A stretch of 15,067 bases of DNA from Gracilaria caudata (lineage: Eukaryota > Rhodophyta > Florideophyceae > Gracilariales > Gracilariaceae). The notes beneath the pieces were generated by a model that saw nothing but the letters and a program-made list of their open reading frames with translations, was not told the DNA's origin and did no database searches. The stretch lies in contig JASCIV010000653.1 in assembly GCA_030374735.1 (NCBI GenBank), positions 1-15,067 on the forward strand, read 5' to 3'. Below, in pieces: positions 14,802-15,067 of this stretch (position 1 is the first letter of the stretch; each line of letters begins with the position of its first letter). The position numbers and the translations under genes are program-made.

Positions 14802-15067
14802 ATGATCATCACTATGAATTCAGCTACCTCCGTTTTGTTCGTTACGCTTTTGATTGGTATCAGTCTGTCCTCCTTGGGATGTTCAGAGCCTTTGGTGATA
14901 TCGGACCCTCTCAATACCCTGGAAAGATTTGCAGAACCGTCTCCACCGGTGATACCGAAATGCGAAACAGATTTGAGCAGGGGCGTATTTGTGACTAGAA
15001 TTTTCAGCATTCCAGAAGTCATAGTCACCTACAAAATCCTCCAAGTCAGTCACATTTTAGTCACATT
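14802..15067 (+). CDS. N-terminus of a secreted or lipid-anchored protein, runs off the window
   Basis: An open frame of 88 codons has no stop before the window ends. The frame opens after TAA at 14739-14741, and the first ATG is 14802; a second in-frame ATG lies at 14814. Residues 6-26 form a hydrophobic core (VLFVTLLIGISLSSLG) followed by Cys27, typical of a signal peptide; in a bacterium it would pass for a lipobox, but the context is eukaryotic. The visible mature part is Pro/Glu/Val-rich, with one further Cys at residue 54. No family is recognised. The overlapping minus-strand frame (15028-14738) is considered its shadow, although it is of similar length and the choice rests on the signal peptide. 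Confidence 0.5.
   Translation, partial: MIITMNSATSVLFVTLLIGISLSSLGCSEPLVISDPLNTLERFAEPSPPVIPKCETDLSRGVFVTRIFSIPEVIVTYKILQVSHILVT
15048..15067. repeat. Tandem 11-bp duplication at the window end
   Basis: AGTCACATT occurs at 15048-15056 and 15059-15067, a spacing of 11 bp, and AGTCAC also occurs at 15023. The window stops in the second copy, so a longer array may continue beyond it. Confidence 0.45.

Noticed and set aside
1..15067. tRNA, rRNA or CRISPR array
   Set aside because: GTTCGA-like strings near 13065 and 13351 lie in or beside coding sequence without a cloverleaf, and no regularly spaced repeats with unique spacers were seen.

Overview
The window looks like nuclear DNA of a unicellular eukaryote. 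Coding segments are GC-rich and mostly free of introns, gaps between them are AT-rich, one gene has a well-formed 90-nt spliceosomal intron, there is a C2H2 zinc-finger protein, two proteins carry eukaryote-style signal peptides, and a DIRS-like retrotransposon and an inverted-repeat DNA transposon are present. A compact algal genome fits this. A red alga such as Porphyridium, which makes a sulfated polysaccharide coat, would suit the sulfatase, but that is a tentative inference. No ribosome-binding sites, operons or bacterial-style gene packing are seen, although the largest gene encodes a protein of bacterial type.

Layout from left to right. Positions 1-~1840 hold the 5' part of a minus-strand retroelement: a gag-like ORF and an overlapping reverse-transcriptase ORF that leaves the window at base 1. 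Positions ~1841-4389 are an AT-rich desert with no convincing gene, a few small hairpins and a GC-richer island near 3250-3660. A minus-strand five-finger C2H2 protein lies at 4390-5133. Positions 5134-6901 are intergenic and hold five CACGTG boxes, a cluster of GCTTCC/GGAAGC hexamers and a TATA box. An 805-aa intact type I sulfatase is encoded at 6902-9319 on the plus strand. A small repeat structure lies at 9570-9631. It is followed by a 1562-bp element (9654-11215) with ~165-bp terminal inverted repeats and no recognisable transposase. After an AT-rich gap, a minus-strand two-exon gene (13460-12096) encodes a 424-aa secreted Cys-rich/Ser-Pro-rich protein. At the right edge (14802-15067, plus) the start of another secreted or lipid-anchored protein runs off the window.

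The host genes do not form a recognisable pathway. The sulfatase may handle cytosolic sulfate esters, and the Ser/Pro-rich protein is probably extracellular or wall-associated; a shared role in a sulfated matrix is only a guess. The most interesting items are the bacterial-type sulfatase without a signal peptide and its repeated promoter boxes, the spliced secreted protein whose intron retention would give a short Cys-rich product, the gag/RT overlap in a +1 frame, and the long-TIR element with a nested perfect hairpin. I did not find a clear, wholly new molecular system.
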